DNA from: Candidatus Methanomethylophilaceae archaeon
GTDB lineage: Archaea > Thermoplasmatota > Thermoplasmata > Methanomassiliicoccales > Methanomethylophilaceae
Length of the DNA stretch: 64,000 nt
Direction: 5' to 3'
NCBI GenBank assembly: GCA_944320495.1
Contig: CALUHR010000013.1
Coordinates: forward strand, 478,687 to 542,686
Part shown: positions 17,679 through 26,989 of the stretch, one piece after another
Numbering within the stretch: the stretch's first letter is position 1
How the letters are laid out: each line of letters starts with the position of its first letter
Translations under genes and position numbers: made by a program
The notes under the pieces: generated by a model
Databases searched by the model: none
Seen by the model: only the letters and a program-made list of their open reading frames with translations
What the model was told of the DNA's origin: nothing

Positions 17679-19484
17679 TCACTGGTCGTCTTCCTGCTCC
17701 TGCTCCGCCATCTCGGCCCTTGTCTGGCGGCGCTTCCTCACGTAAAGGACGAGTATCGCCAGCGCGGCCACCGCTATGATCGCCGCATAGTACCACAGCT
17801 CCACCTCGACGGCGTTGGGGACGATCAGGATTATCAGGAAGTCGATCAGCACGATCAGGAGGTACGTGTTGATGTCCAGGAAGTTCAGGAACCTCTCGTA
17901 TATGGCGACGGGGTTCGAGTCGCGCCCCTCCCTGTTGGCGATGCGCTTGGCCCCGCCGATGATGATCTCGTCCAGGAACTTCACGTTGTTGATCATGTAG
18001 TACGTGGGGATCGTCAGGAACAGGAAGTTCATGCCGAGGATCATCAGGACCCATCCGGTCTGATTCCATCCGAAGGACTCCAGCAGCCATTCGCTCAGCG
18101 GAGGCGTGAGGAAGTAGAAGGCGATCTCTATCGCCGCGATGACCAGGATGTTGATGTACGCATGGGTCATGCTGCGGTAGACGGCCTTCTGGGACTTCTT
18201 CGAGGACGCGGAGAGGCGGTCGTAGGTCCTGGACCTGGCGTCGTTGAGCGAGCAGCATGCCGCGTAGATGGGGCGGGGGCACTTGGACACGACCCCGTCC
18301 CAGATGCTCCCCGCATAGCGCGACACGATCGGGAGGGTTATCATCGAGAGCAGGGCCGCGCCGATGACCGAGGTGTAGAACCCGTCGTCTATGACCCCGT
18401 CAGCCAGCGCCTCGGCGGCGATGATGAACGCGAACTCCCCCATGGCGCAGAGGTTGATCGCCGAAAGGAACCCGTTCCTGCAGGTCTCGTTCCCGATCCA
18501 GTACGCCAGGAACCCGTTGCAGGTCATCAGGACGAAGTAGATGACGAAGAAGATCAGGATGGTGCCGATGTTGTCCACCAGGATGGACGCTGGATAGACC
18601 TCCGCACCTATGCTGATGAAGAACACGGCCATGAACAGGTCCCTCATGGGGCCGATCTTGCTGTTCACGTCCTTGGCCTTCCTGCTGCTGGCCACCATCA
18701 TGCCCATCAGGAACGCTCCGATGGCCATGGACAGGCCGGCGTATGTGGCCAGCAGGGCCATGAGGAACGCCAGTCCGACGGATGCGACCGTGAGGATCTC
18801 GTCGGACACGTTGTCGGAGATCCAGTTGATGATCCTCGGCACGACCCTCAGGCCCACGACGATGCTGATGACCATGAACACGAGGATCTTGACGATCAGG
18901 ACGATGATCTCGTTGATGTCCATCCCGCCCATCTCCCCGGCGGAGTAGTTCGCCATCAGCGGCGTGATCATGGAAAGGATGATGACCTGGCCGATGTCCT
19001 CCATGATGGCGACGAGGATGAGCATGTCCACGTGGTCGCGGTCGAGCTTGTTCTGCGTCTTCAGCACGGCGAGCAGCACGGCGGACGAGGATCCGGAGAT
19101 TATGGCGCCCAGCACGAGGGACTGGGTCATGTCGTAGCCGAGGAGCGTCCCGGCCACGAATCCCCCTGTGAGCATGAGGGGTAGCAGGATGACCACCACG
19201 AGGATGGCGAAGGACCCCTGCTTGCGGATCTTCTTGATGTTGATCTCCAGCCCTATGCAGAACATCAGCAGGACCAGTCCGAAGTCCTTCAGGAAGGAGA
19301 TGATCTCCTCTTCGGCGAGGATCGTCCCCTTGTCCTGGAAGAGGAACATGACGTTGACCAGGACGATGCCCGCGATGATGTATCCGATGAGCGGGGGCAG
19401 CTTGAACTTGTTGAAGACGATGGAACAGACCGCGGCGAGCAGCGAGAACAGCGCCAGCGCCGTCAGCATCACCGTCTCTTCCAT
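17679..19484 (-). CDS. CPA2-type cation/proton antiporter with extra C-terminal membrane helices
   Basis: 601 residues. The first 400 form a KefB/NapA-like monovalent cation:proton antiporter with about 12 helices (PPLIGYIIAGIVL, then EINIKKIRKQG and SGSSSAVLLAVL). In place of a soluble TrkA-N domain it has a second membrane part (about four helices, residues 440-580) and an acidic tail. The ATG at 19484 follows a GGAGGG ribosome site and an ATTATATAA TATA box. An upstream in-frame ATG at 19610 would include the promoter. The TGA abuts the PHP gene's CGA. Confidence 0.8.
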   Translation of the reverse strand: MEETVMLTALALFSLLAAVCSIVFNKFKLPPLIGYIIAGIVLVNVMFLFQDKGTILAEEEIISFLKDFGLVLLMFCIGLEINIKKIRKQGSFAILVVVILLPLMLTGGFVAGTLLGYDMTQSLVLGAIISGSSSAVLLAVLKTQNKLDRDHVDMLILVAIMEDIGQVIILSMITPLMANYSAGEMGGMDINEIIVLIVKILVFMVISIVVGLRVVPRIINWISDNVSDEILTVASVGLAFLMALLATYAGLSMAIGAFLMGMMVASSRKAKDVNSKIGPMRDLFMAVFFISIGAEVYPASILVDNIGTILIFFVIYFVLMTCNGFLAYWIGNETCRNGFLSAINLCAMGEFAFIIAAEALADGVIDDGFYTSVIGAALLSMITLPIVSRYAGSIWDGVVSKCPRPIYAACCSLNDARSRTYDRLSASSKKSQKAVYRSMTHAYINILVIAAIEIAFYFLTPPLSEWLLESFGWNQTGWVLMILGMNFLFLTIPTYYMINNVKFLDEIIIGGAKRIANREGRDSNPVAIYERFLNFLDINTYLLIVLIDFLIILIVPNAVEVELWYYAAIIAVAALAILVLYVRKRRQTRAEMAEQEQEDDQ

Positions 19485-19588
19485 CTTCCCTCCGTGGCCG
19501 GTGATTTGGCGGTTATTTATATAATGTTTCGAGCCCCGGGTCTCCGTCGCAAGAGGGTTTATTAATGCGATTCCGATGGCCTTCCGAC

Positions 19589-19664
19589 GCTCCGGTAGTG
19601 TAGCGGCCAATCATTCGGCCCTTTCGAGGCCGACACACGGGTTCGAATCCCGTCCGGAGCACCA
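19589..19664 (+). tRNA. tRNA-Glu (TTC)
   Basis: Acceptor GCTCCGG pairs with CCGGAGC, and the anticodon loop CTTTCGA gives TTC. CCA is encoded (19662-19664). A TTTATTAA TATA box lies about 28 nt upstream. Confidence 0.95.
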
Positions 19665-19684
19665 TTTCCTCAATCACGACCGCA

Positions 19685-20797
19685 TCGGCGGCCGAGCATC
19701 ATCTTCCTTCTGAACTCGGCGCTCCTCTTCGCGACCTCGTCCACGTTGTGCCTGTCCACCACCTGAACCTCCGGCAGCCTGCGCGGGTTGGCCGCGAGCA
19801 TCCTGTCCAGGAGGTTCCTGTCGGAGAACTCGCACTTCTTCAGGTACGGCCTCTCCCAGTTCGACGCCAGGTCCATCATGGCCTCGATCCCGCGGTCGTA
19901 GAACAGCGAGGCGAACACGGCGCCGACGGTGGACTCCTTGGACATGATGGCGATGTTGCACCCGCGCACGGCGAAGTCGGTCCCGTTGAACGAGACCGCC
20001 GCCCCGCCCGCGTCTCTCACGAGGTCCAGGCACTGGTAGTCCGTGTCGTCCCCTCCGATGTACATGGTGCAGTCCAGGTCGATGTTGGTCTGCTTCCTGA
20101 TGTCCAGGAGCTGGTACGCCTTGCGGTGGGACGTCACAGGCACCGAGGACTCCATGAGGCTCATGGCCGGGAGCTCGGGTATCTGGTTCTGGAGGATGTC
20201 GTCCAGGGTCCTGATGATCTTGACGTCCCACTCGTCGATCTCCATGGGGACGTTGAGCTCGTACTCCACCTTCGGGATGCGCAGGGACGTCACCGTCTCG
20301 CACATCTCGCGCATCCTGCGGGCGTCCGCGCGACCGAACTGCATGTGGTCGAGGTCGGTCTGGGAGCAGAACACCTCGCACAGCGGCACGTCGATCCTGT
20401 CGGCGACGGTCATCCATCCGTGATTGTAGATTGAGGTGGACACGAAGGTGGGGAGCATCCGGGATATGAAGCGGAGCGCGTCCTCGGAGCCGGGCATGAA
20501 CCTGAGCGTCTCCTCGTACGCCTTCTTCAGGAGATGGTCGGTGGCGCCGTTGGCCTTCAGGAAAGGGATGACCCATTTGGCGGTGTTGCCGGCCGTGGCC
20601 TCCTCCCTGCCCAGCACATAGGCGGTGAGATGGTCGTACCTCCTCACCACGTCGTAGAAGTGGGCGCCGTTGCGGATGAAGCGGGCGCAGACGTCGCGGA
20701 GGGGGTCGTTCTGAAGGACGAAGCCGCAGAGGTTCGTCACGAGGATCCTGTCGGGGAAGAGCCCGAGCTCCTCCGCGGGGTCGTACTCTCCCGGCAT
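19685..20797 (-). CDS. HAD-like protein of the methanogen EhaR type, nucleophile motif altered
   Basis: 370 residues resembling archaeal HAD-superfamily proteins annotated as EhaR. The start TNLCGFVLQNDPLRDVCARF aligns with SDCEGPxxxNDxAxELxxxF of that group, but the two acidic residues of the HAD nucleophile motif are lost. The distal GGDDTDYQCLDLV motif is kept. The ATG overlaps the upstream CGA as CGATG. The frame has a CGA at 19687-19685, four codons before a TGA (19672-19670); I end the gene at CGA and record the TGA as the alternative. Phosphatase activity is doubtful. Confidence 0.6.
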
Positions 20798-21624
20798 CGC
20801 TGGTCCTCCAGCGCCCTGTCGACCATCTCGGAGAGGTCCACGGGTCCGCGGACGGTTCCGTCCGAGGTCACAGGCCTCTTGTCCTCTATCCTGACCCTGC
20901 CGTCGGCGAAGGCCCTGATGGTCTCGGTTATGAGGGGGAGCTCGCGCTTGGCACCATCCTCCCTGATCCTCTTGAACAGGGGCTCCTCCAGCCCCTCGGA
21001 TGCCTTGATCTGGTCGAGGGTGGACGATTCCAGCTTCCTCGCCATCTGCTCCCACAGGGCGTCGTAGTTGCCTCCGCGGATGGGGAACCCGCAGTATGTG
21101 ATGGCCGCCCCGCGGTCCCACTCCTTGGTGCACACGTGCATCATGGCGCCCTGTCTCTCCGCGTTCTCGGAGATGAGCTGCCAGATGACCTCCTGCCAGG
21201 TGCCTTTTGGTCCGTCCGGCAGAGCGGGGTGGAGGTTGAGCATGTCGAACTCGTCGCAGGTCTCGTCGTCCATCCAGAGCATGTATCCGGCGAGGATCCC
21301 CAGGTCGAACTCGTACGGGGAGACGGCCTCGCGGAGCACCTTGCCGTACTCCACGCGCCATGCGGCCTCGTCGGCCTCCCTCAGCTCGGGCATGAACTCC
21401 TTCCAGGATGCGGTTACGAGCGGGATGCCGTAGCCCTCGACCATGTCGAAGAACATCTGCCGCTGTTCGCGCTTGGGGTTGTCGGTCTCCTCGTTGGACC
21501 AGTTGCAGAAGACGAATGCAATCTCGACGTCCAGGTCGCCCGCGAGCTTTCTGTCCATGACAGCCTTCAGGAGGTTGCGGGACCCCGGGCCCCTTCCGGT
21601 GGAGAACCAGCCGAGTCTGAGCAT
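20797..21624 (-). CDS. Formyltransferase-like (PurN/GART fold) protein
   Basis: 275 residues with a formyl-transferase core: N-terminal LGWFSTGRGPGSRNLL, the catalytic Asn-His pair in MLNLHPALPDGPKGTW, and the Asp in TKEWDRGAAITYC. It lacks the second domain of methionyl-tRNA formyltransferase. The formyl acceptor is unknown; glycinamide ribotide is only one possibility. It is co-transcribed with the HAD-like gene. The reading frame ends in CGA (20799-20797), whose last base is the first of the next ATG (CGATG). Reading on gives 20 codons out of frame inside that gene. Confidence 0.7.
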
Positions 21625-21819
21625 GGGTCGCGCCTATGCGCGCGCTCGTTAATTAAGGGTTCTTCGAGAACCGGGGGGCTGACGGACGGATGCGTTTTGG
21701 ACGCATAATCGCATGTCGATTTTACCGAGATGCTGTTTTCGATAATAGTCGGGGATAGAATGAAACTATCATTTTGACAATGTTGTGATCAACCCACATG
21801 GGCTTGTACGGAATCCCCT

Positions 21820-22227
21820 TCAGACGTCGAACAGGACCGTGACCGACGGAGCGTCCCTGTCGATCTGCATCATGTGGTATGTCACGGCCTTGACCTCCGA
21901 TCTCACACGGTGCTTCGAGCGGTCCAGCCTCTCGCCCCTCGCTGTGCAGACCACGTCGTTCCCCTCGAAGCGGACGTCGAACTCCCTCAGGATGAGGTTG
22001 TCGGCGTCCTCGATGAACAGCATCTCGGAGAGGAACGAGAACAGCCTGTCCTCGTCGTCGATGCCGGTGACGCGGATGTCGACGGACTCGGACGTCCCGA
22101 CGTTGGAGAGGTCCACGGTCTGGTCGAACAGCGCATAGGCGGCGTTGCCGAAGCATTCCTCAAGAGTGGAGCCGAAGGCGCGGACCATCATGTCGGCTGT
22201 GTGGTCGATGAGGACGTATCTCTCCAT
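21820..22227 (-). CDS. Archease, activator of the RtcB RNA ligase
   Basis: 135 residues, a complete archease: N-terminal DHTADMMVRAFG with the metal-binding Asp, central LFSFLSEMLFIED, and the C-terminal KAVTYHMMQI. Archease promotes guanylylation of RtcB during tRNA splicing and RNA repair. ATG 22227 gives the family's usual short N-terminus; ATG 22245 would add six residues. It ends with TGA. It is divergent from the thi operon. Confidence 0.9.
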   Translation of the reverse strand: MERYVLIDHTADMMVRAFGSTLEECFGNAAYALFDQTVDLSNVGTSESVDIRVTGIDDEDRLFSFLSEMLFIEDADNLILREFDVRFEGNDVVCTARGERLDRSKHRVRSEVKAVTYHMMQIDRDAPSVTVLFDV

Positions 22228-22297
22228 GTGGCGGGCATCGGGCACGGTCGATAACTACGTTCCGTTGGGATTCGATAGAAATTAACGGGAGCTCATC

Positions 22298-22525
22298 ATG
22301 CGGATGGTCATGGAATCCCCCTGCGTCGCGGTCACCGTCAACGGGAAGGTCATCGAGGTCCCTGAGGGGACGACGCTGGCGGATCTGCTGGGTTCCGAGG
22401 GGTACGACCGGTCCCGCATCGCGGTGGAGGTCGACGGGGACATCTGTCCCCGCGCGGATCTCGGCTCCCGTGTCATCAGAGGCGGTGAGACGGTCGAGGT
22501 CGTCTCCTTCGTCGGAGGCGGATGA
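22298..22525 (+). CDS. thiS: Sulfur carrier protein for thiazole synthesis
   Basis: 75 residues with a ubiquitin-like ThiS/MoaD fold (VAVTVNGKVIEVPEGTTLADLL) and a C-terminal GGG. ThiF-type enzymes adenylylate this glycine end, and the resulting thiocarboxylate gives sulfur to ThiG. A GAAATTAAC TATA-like element lies about 22-28 nt upstream. It is the first gene of the overlapping thiSFGHE run. ATGs at 22304 and 22310 are alternative starts. Confidence 0.88.
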   Translation: MRMVMESPCVAVTVNGKVIEVPEGTTLADLLGSEGYDRSRIAVEVDGDICPRADLGSRVIRGGETVEVVSFVGGG

Positions 22526-23106
22526 TGGGCCGCGGCGTGCGCATAGGGATCGCCGGGCTGGGTGGCATGGGCTCCAACGTGGCCGTTATGCTGGTCCGCT
22601 CCGGGTTCCGCGACCTCGTGGTGGCGGACTTCGACACGGTGGACGAATCGAACATAGCCAGACAGGCGTATCTGCCGTGCCATCTGGGCATGTCCAAGAC
22701 GGACGCTCTGGCATCCGTCCTGCACGACATCGATCCCGGGGCATCGGTGGAGGTCCACGATACGAGGCTCGACGCCTCCAACGCCGCCGGGATATTCTCC
22801 GCATGCGACGTGGTGTGCGAGGCCCTGGACGACCCGGAGTCGAAGGCGATGCTCGTCGAGACCCTGCTGGAGGCCGGGTTCACGGTGGTCGCATGCTCCG
22901 GGATGGCCGGCGACGGGGATGCCAACTCCATAGTCACGCGCAGGGCGATGGGGCGTCTCTGGGTCTGCGGCGACGGGGTGTCCGACGTTGCGTCCGAGGG
23001 GAGGCTGAACGCCGCCCGCGTGTCCGTGTGCGCGGGTCACATGGCGCTTGCGGCCATGCATCTGGCACAGGGGGAGGAACCCCGATTTTGCATTCAAGGT
23101 GATTGA
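22522..23106 (+). CDS. thiF: ThiF-type adenylyltransferase
   Basis: 194 residues of the E1-like ThiF/MoeB superfamily: nucleotide motif [37 protein letters not shown], then [17 protein letters not shown]. It should adenylylate the ThiS C-terminus. It is the short form without a rhodanese domain or an obvious zinc site, as in anaerobic bacteria. Two overlapping ATGs (22522 and 22525) follow the thiS stop. It precedes thiG by one base. Confidence 0.85.
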   Translation: MMGRGVRIGIAGLGGMGSNVAVMLVRSGFRDLVVADFDTVDESNIARQAYLPCHLGMSKTDALASVLHDIDPGASVEVHDTRLDASNAAGIFSACDVVCEALDDPESKAMLVETLLEAGFTVVACSGMAGDGDANSIVTRRAMGRLWVCGDGVSDVASEGRLNAARVSVCAGHMALAAMHLAQGEEPRFCIQGD

Positions 23107-23107
23107 T

Positions 23108-23881
23108 ATGAGTGATGAGCTGGTTCTGGGAGGTCGCAGGTTCAACTCGAGGTTCATCCTCGGGTCCGGGAAGTTCTCGCTGGAGATGACCCGCAGGGTC
23201 ATCGAGGAGGGGGGCGTGGAGATGGCGACCCTCGCCGTGAGGAGGGCCAACGCCGCCGGGGAGGGGAACGTCCTGGACAGCATGCCCGAGGGCATAACGC
23301 TGCTCCCGAACACCTCCGGTGCCCGCACCGCCGAGGAGGCCGTGAGGATAGCCAGGCTCGCCCGCGAGCTCGGGTGCGGGGACTTCGTCAAGGTGGAGAT
23401 CATCCGCGACACCAAGTACCTCCTGCCGGACAACCGCGAGACGGTCAGGGCCGTCGGGATGCTCGCCGACGAGGGATTCATCCCGATGCCGTACATGATG
23501 CCGGACCTGACCGCCGCAAGGGACATGGCGGACGCCGGCGCCGCGGCCGTCATGCCGCTCGGCGCCCCGATAGGGTCCAACAGGGGGCTCCTGACGAGGG
23601 ACTTCGTCCGCATGATGGTGGAGGAGCTCGACGTCCCCGTCATCGTGGACGCGGGCATCGGGAAGCCGTCCCAGGCCTGCGAGGCGATGGAGCTGGGATG
23701 CGCTGCCGTAATGGCGAACACGGCCATCGCCACCGCCCGTGACGTCCCGATGATGGCCCGCGCCTTCCGCACAGCCATAGAGGCGGGCCGCATGGCCTAT
23801 CTGGCGGGGACCGGCAGGGTCCTCGAGGGGCGCGCGGAGGCCTCCAGCCCGCTGACCGGGTTCCTGGGGGGATCCGATTGA
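23108..23881 (+). CDS. thiG: Thiazole synthase
   Basis: 257 residues, a typical Thi[20 protein letters not shown] at the start, the Schiff-base Lys in DFVKVEII, and the glycine-rich phosphate site with [17 protein letters not shown]. It joins deoxyxylulose phosphate, dehydroglycine and ThiS-borne sulfur. ATG 23108 lies just after the thiF stop. The TGA overlaps the TTG start proposed for thiH. Confidence 0.92.
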   Translation: MSDELVLGGRRFNSRFILGSGKFSLEMTRRVIEEGGVEMATLAVRRANAAGEGNVLDSMPEGITLLPNTSGARTAEEAVRIARLARELGCGDFVKVEIIRDTKYLLPDNRETVRAVGMLADEGFIPMPYMMPDLTAARDMADAGAAAVMPLGAPIGSNRGLLTRDFVRMMVEELDVPVIVDAGIGKPSQACEAMELGCAAVMANTAIATARDVPMMARAFRTAIEAGRMAYLAGTGRVLEGRAEASSPLTGFLGGSD

Positions 23882-25014
23882 GGGACCCCCTCCCATGGAT
23901 GGAGGACATAGGAACAGACATCATGGACCGCGTCCTCGCCGCCCGCGAGGCTTACGATCCCTCATCGTACACCGAGTCGGACGTCCGCAGGGCGATGTGC
24001 GCCGAGCCGTCCGTCGAGGGATTCGCAGCGCTCCTGTCGCCGGCCGCGGAGCCTCTCCTCGAGGAGATCGCCGCACGTGCGAGGGAGGTCACCCGCGCGC
24101 ACTTCGGGAACTCCGTCTGCATGTTCACCCCGCTGTACGTCTCCAACTACTGCATCAACGGATGCGTCTACTGCGGGTTCCACAAGGGGAACAGGATCGA
24201 GCGTCTCAAGCTCGGTCTGGACGACGTCGCCCGCGAGCTCGACGCCATCGCCGCCACCGGTCTGGAGGACATCCTCCTGCTCACAGGGGAGACCCACTCC
24301 GAGGAGGATGTGAGGTACGTCTGCGACTGTGTCTCCCTCGCCGCCGAGTGCTTCGCCGAGGTGGGCATCGAGGTCTTCCCGATGAACTCGGGAGACTACG
24401 CGAGGGTCCAGGCGGCAGGCGCCGACTACGTCACGGTGTTCCAGGAGACATATGACACCGGGAGGTACGACGAGCTCCATCCGTTCGGTCCCAAGTCCGT
24501 GTTCTCGTACAGGTTCAACGCCCAGGAGAGGGCGCTCATGGGAGGCATGCGCGGGGTGGCCTTCGGCGCCCTGCTGGGTCTGGCCGATTTCAGGAGGGAC
24601 GCGTTCGCCTGCGGGCTCCACGCGATGGAGATACAGCGCAGATATCCCGCCGCGGAGATCTCCATGTCGCTCCCGAGGCTGAGGCCGGCCGCTCACATGG
24701 ACCAGTCCTCCGGCGTGAGCGAGGCCCAGCTCCTCCAGGTCTCCATGGCGTACCGCCTGTTCCTGCCATATGCGGGGCAGACCATCTCCACCAGGGAGCG
24801 CCCCGGGTTCAGGGACGGGATCGTCGGGATATCGGCCACCAAGATCTCGGCCGGGGTCAGCGTCGGCATCGGGGAGCACAGCGGGACGGGCCACGGCGAG
24901 GGCCAGTTCGTGATATCGGACCCGAGGGGCGTGGACGACGTGGTCTCGGCGCTGAGGTCCAACGGCCTCCAGCCCGTCATGGCCGACTATGTCCGCACGG
25001 GGCCCAGGGAATGA
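23878..25014 (+). CDS. thiH: Tyrosine lyase, radical SAM (anaerobic dehydroglycine formation)
   Basis: 378 residues from a TTG that overlaps the thiG stop; an ATG at 23896 is the first standard alternative. The radical-SAM cluster motif CINGCVYC is intact, with HKGNRI after it, and the biotin/thiamin-synthase-associated C-terminal region is present ([15 protein letters not shown]). ThiH cleaves tyrosine to p-cresol and dehydroglycine, and is the oxygen-independent counterpart of ThiO. The stop overlaps thiE by ATGA. Confidence 0.92.
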   Translation: MRDPLPWMEDIGTDIMDRVLAAREAYDPSSYTESDVRRAMCAEPSVEGFAALLSPAAEPLLEEIAARAREVTRAHFGNSVCMFTPLYVSNYCINGCVYCGFHKGNRIERLKLGLDDVARELDAIAATGLEDILLLTGETHSEEDVRYVCDCVSLAAECFAEVGIEVFPMNSGDYARVQAAGADYVTVFQETYDTGRYDELHPFGPKSVFSYRFNAQERALMGGMRGVAFGALLGLADFRRDAFACGLHAMEIQRRYPAAEISMSLPRLRPAAHMDQSSGVSEAQLLQVSMAYRLFLPYAGQTISTRERPGFRDGIVGISATKISAGVSVGIGEHSGTGHGEGQFVISDPRGVDDVVSALRSNGLQPVMADYVRTGPRE

Positions 25015-25610
25015 TCGCCGTCACGTCCCGCTCGCTGTGCGGGGAGCCGTTCCTGACGAGGGTCGCCAGGCTGGCCGAGGCCCGTCCGGAGATGATCATC
25101 CTGAGGGAGAAGGACCTCACGGAGGGCGAGTACCTGGCACTGGCGGCTGGATGCAAGCGCATCTGCGACCCTCTAGGCGTGCCTCTGGTCGTCAACCACT
25201 TCGTGTGGGTGGCCGGCATGCTGGGGATCAGAAGGATCCACCTGCCGATGCCGGACCTCCGCGAGGAGGACGTGTCGGGGTTCGACCTCGTGGGCGCGTC
25301 CGTGCACTCCGTGGAGGAGGCCAGGGAGGCCGTGTCGCTCGGGGCGGATTATCTCATAGCGGGGCACGTTTTCGGAACCGCCTGCAAGCCTACCGAGCCG
25401 AGGGGGCTCGGATTTCTTCGCGACGTCTGCTCGGCCGTGGACGTCCCCGTGTACGCCATCGGGGGCGTGGGCCCCGACAACTACCGGAGCGTCCTCGAGG
25501 CCGGTGCGCACGGCGCCGCGGTGATGTCGTCGGCCATGACCTGCGACGATCCCGAGGCTCTCGTTGACGCGATGCCCTCTCGCAAAGGTCGATATCCCCC
25601 GAGCCGTTGA
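25011..25610 (+). CDS. thiE: Thiamine-phosphate synthase family
   Basis: 199 residues with a ThiE/TenI barrel: MIILREKDLTEGEYLALA holds the pyrophosphate-binding Arg, and GASVHSVEEAREA, GHVFGTACKP and YAIGGVGPDNY follow the family order. It should couple thiazole phosphate to the pyrimidine. TenI-type aminotransferases without synthase activity look similar, but its place as last gene of thiSFGH favours synthesis. It ends with TGA 6 nt before the HD-domain gene. Confidence 0.82.
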   Translation: MIAVTSRSLCGEPFLTRVARLAEARPEMIILREKDLTEGEYLALAAGCKRICDPLGVPLVVNHFVWVAGMLGIRRIHLPMPDLREEDVSGFDLVGASVHSVEEAREAVSLGADYLIAGHVFGTACKPTEPRGLGFLRDVCSAVDVPVYAIGGVGPDNYRSVLEAGAHGAAVMSSAMTCDDPEALVDAMPSRKGRYPPSR

Positions 25611-25616
25611 CCCCGC

Positions 25617-26252
25617 ATGGACGAGGCGACCTTCGACCGCGCCAAGGCATTCATCCGCGACCTCTTCGAGGGCGACAGCGGCGGTCACGACTACTGGCAT
25701 TCGATTCGCGTCCACGACCTCGCCGTCTCCATCTGCGGCAGGGAGGGAGGCGACATGGACGTCGTCCGTCTGGCGGCGCTCCTGCACGATGCGGACGACC
25801 GCAAGCTCTTCGGACAGGGGAGCCGCAACGCCAGGGGATTCATGGACTCCGAGGGCATACCCTCAGACGTCCAGGACGAGGTCGTGGAGATCATATCGAA
25901 GATATCGTTCAAGGGAGCCGACACCGAGGTGCCCGCATCGCTGGAGGGGAGGATAGTCCAGGACGCCGACAGGCTGGACGCCATAGGTGCCGTCGGCATA
26001 GCCAGGGCCTTCGCCTACGGCGGGAGCAGGGGCCGTCCGATGCACGATCCGGAGGTCCCGCCGTGCGAGGGCATGGGCGAGGCCGCCTACTTCGCCAATC
26101 GCGGGACGACGGTCAACCACTTCCACGAGAAGCTGCTCCTGCTGAAGGACATGATGAACACCCCGACCGCCCGCGCCATGGCGGAGTCCCGCCACCGCTA
26201 CATGGAGGGCTTCCTGGAGGAGTTCCTGGACGAGTGGGAGGGCCGCAGGCGA
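25617..26252 (+). CDS. HD-domain metal-dependent phosphohydrolase
   Basis: 211 residues of the HD superfamily (YedJ-like): HDYWHSIRVHDLA, the LAALLHDADDRK doublet, and VQDADRLDAIGAVGIARAFAYGG. The substrate is unknown; such proteins often hydrolyse nucleotides or phosphate esters. The end EEFLDEWEGRR is the usual C-terminus of the family, and CGA stands there at 26250-26252. The frame would otherwise run 300 nt antisense into the regulator. No other CGA occurs in its 211 codons. Confidence 0.82.
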
Positions 26253-26912
26253 TCGCAGGAGCTCGAACCGGTTCTTGGAGAACTTCAGGACGCCGTCGGC
26301 CTGCATCCTTCCGAGCTCGGCCGACAGGGCGCTCCTGTCCACGCCCAGGTGGTCGGCCATCTGCTGCCTGTTCAGCGGTATGGAGAACTCGTTGCTCCCC
26401 GCGATCCTGGCCTGGTCGGACAGATAGGCGCACACCTTCTCGCGGATGCTCCGCTTCGACATCTGCCCCAGCCTCCTGTCGCGCTCCACGGTGCTGCGGG
26501 CGAGGGCCTGGACCAGATTTCTGACGACTCTCGAATGGAACTGGCATGATGACGGGCAGGTCGTCGTCACCCTGGAGATCTCGAAGAACATGATCTCGGA
26601 CCGATCGCTGGTGACGAAGCTCGTGTCCGCCCGCTCGCCCATCGAGCACGCGTACTCTGCGAAGATCACATCGCCCGGTCCGTGAGAGGAGACCAGGGTC
26701 CTGTTCCCCCACCAATCCTGTTTTATGACGTCGACGCGGCCGTCGAGGACGACACCCAGGCAGTCGACGGGGTCCCCGCTGCGAAGCACGAACTCCCCCT
26801 TGGGATACTTCTCCCTGCGGGCGTTCAGGCATTCGCACATCGCTGTAATCTCATCATCAGACGTCCCCAGGAAGATCCCGGTGTTCCTGAGGATGGGGAT
26901 TGGGCTTCTCAT
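26253..26912 (-). CDS. CRP/FNR-family transcription regulator, probable HcpR-type
   Basis: 219 residues: a cyclic-nucleotide-binding beta barrel (GDPVDCLGVVLDGRVDVI and GPGDVIFAEYACS), a dimer helix, and a Crp-type helix-turn-helix (NRQQMADHLGVDRSALSAELGRM). The end KNRFELL is where CRP proteins normally stop, and the codon there is CGA (26255-26253). It is divergent from hcp with a palindrome between them, so it probably controls hcp and itself in response to nitrosative or redox stress. A bacterial origin is likely. Confidence 0.85.
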
Positions 26913-26917
26913 AGAAT

Positions 26918-26933
26918 CGTTGTGATAACAACG
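26918..26933. promoter_or_regulatory. Palindromic operator between the CRP-family gene and hcp
   Basis: CGTTGT-GATA-ACAACG is a perfect inverted repeat of 6 bp arms and a 4-bp spacer. Its core, TTGTGATAACAA, resembles the CRP/HcpR consensus. It lies 5 nt before the regulator's ATG and just upstream of the hcp TATA box (about 26940-26948). Confidence 0.7.
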
Positions 26934-26989
26934 TTTCCGATTTATATCCTACGTAACCTCGATCGACCGAAGAACAGAGGTGACTCGAA

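Noticed and set aside
17679..19184. Plus-strand continuation of the PHP protein
   Set aside because: It is a histidine/aspartate-rich antisense shadow of the antiporter helices, with no domain of its own.
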